DNA from: Methanobrevibacter sp.
GTDB lineage: Archaea > Methanobacteriota > Methanobacteria > Methanobacteriales > Methanobacteriaceae
NCBI GenBank assembly: GCA_021442885.1
Contig: JABUVA010000030.1
Coordinates: 10,525-16,183 of the forward strand
Direction: 5' to 3'
DNA length: 5,659 bases
Shown here piece after piece: positions 5,351-5,659 of the stretch. Both the position numbers and the translations under genes were made by a program. Position 1 is the stretch's first letter; the number at the start of each line of letters is the position of its first letter. A model generated the notes under the pieces. The model saw only the letters and a list, made by a program, of their open reading frames with translations. It made no database searches and was not told the DNA's origin.

Positions 5351-5659
5351 TTACCATACATATAACACATAACAATAATCTCCATAATTTCTACTGGCTG
5401 TTGTTATATTACTTGCAGATTCCATATTTCCATTAGAGATTATTTCAACACCATTTAAATGATGGGTTTCTGTAAAATAATAGTTCTTTGTAAGACCCAG
5501 ATTTTTGAATTTTTCACCACATAACACTGAAACTTTTCTAATACTTGCTTTTGAATTTCTACCATTTTCTAAAATAGATGTAATACTTTCAAGAAAGCTA
5601 ACATCTGTAATATTAACTTTAGATGATAATTGTTCCATAACATCTTGAGAATCTTTAAA
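5351..5659 (-). CDS. Unrecognised protein, C-terminal part (start outside the window)
   Basis: A minus-strand frame is open from the right edge of the window to TAA at 5351-5353, giving 102 codons. The first ATG inside (5638) has no good ribosome-binding site and is preceded in frame by FKDSQDV without a stop, so the gene most likely begins beyond the window. The visible part has polar, Ser/Asn-rich sequence (for example FLESITSILENGRNSKASI) and ends with an aromatic tail, RNYGDYCYVLYVW. It has two cysteines (in VLCGEKF and DYCYV), no membrane segment and no motif I recognise. It converges on ferritin and shares the hairpin at 5315-5332. That it is a real gene is supported by its open length and by the terminator at its end; its function is unknown. 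Confidence 0.55.
   Translation of the reverse strand, partial: FKDSQDVMEQLSSKVNITDVSFLESITSILENGRNSKASIRKVSVLCGEKFKNLGLTKNYYFTETHHLNGVEIISNGNMESASNITTASRNYGDYCYVLYVW

Overview
The window looks like chromosomal DNA from a very AT-rich methanogenic archaeon of the Methanobacteriales. Methanosphaera is the best guess, with Methanobrevibacter as the alternative. The evidence is indirect: very low GC, strong AGGTGA-type Shine-Dalgarno sites, archaeal TATA boxes (TTTATATA, TATAAATA) about 45 bases before start codons, a stand-alone uroporphyrinogen-III methyltransferase (B12/F430 supply) beside purine and amino-sugar genes, and a PD-(D/E)XK (Rpn-type) gene. I recall a similar purQ/cobA/glmS neighbourhood in other Methanobacteriales but could not check it. 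No rRNA, tRNA or CRISPR is visible.

Layout. (1) 1-2677 is a compact housekeeping block on the plus strand: the 3' end of purQ, then cobA, then glmS. The purQ stop codon overlaps the cobA ribosome-binding site, and glmS follows after 43 bases. The three genes feed different pathways: purines, tetrapyrroles and UDP-GlcNAc/pseudomurein precursors. (2) 2678-3219 has no convincing gene. It holds a good archaeal promoter motif with no gene behind it, and two adjacent strong hairpins, one with a CCTCC-containing loop. (3) 3220-4164 on the minus strand is an Rpn/PD-(D/E)XK nuclease-like protein with its own promoter and an unusual hydrophobic N-terminus. (4) 4165-4808 is AT-rich and mostly non-coding. 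It contains what looks like the end of a decayed insertion sequence and then the promoter region of the ferritin gene, with a palindrome just upstream of the TATA box. (5) 4809-5303 is a ferritin with a complete FtnA-type iron site. It ends at a hairpin that can serve both strands, since an unrecognised minus-strand gene converges on it from the right edge.

The left half is a stable core cluster and the middle (about 2700-4750) is an accessory island of nuclease/transposase-type genes and debris. Ferritin is a single-gene iron-storage or oxidative-defence unit. The least explained parts are the paired hairpins, the orphan promoter and the anchored-looking nuclease.
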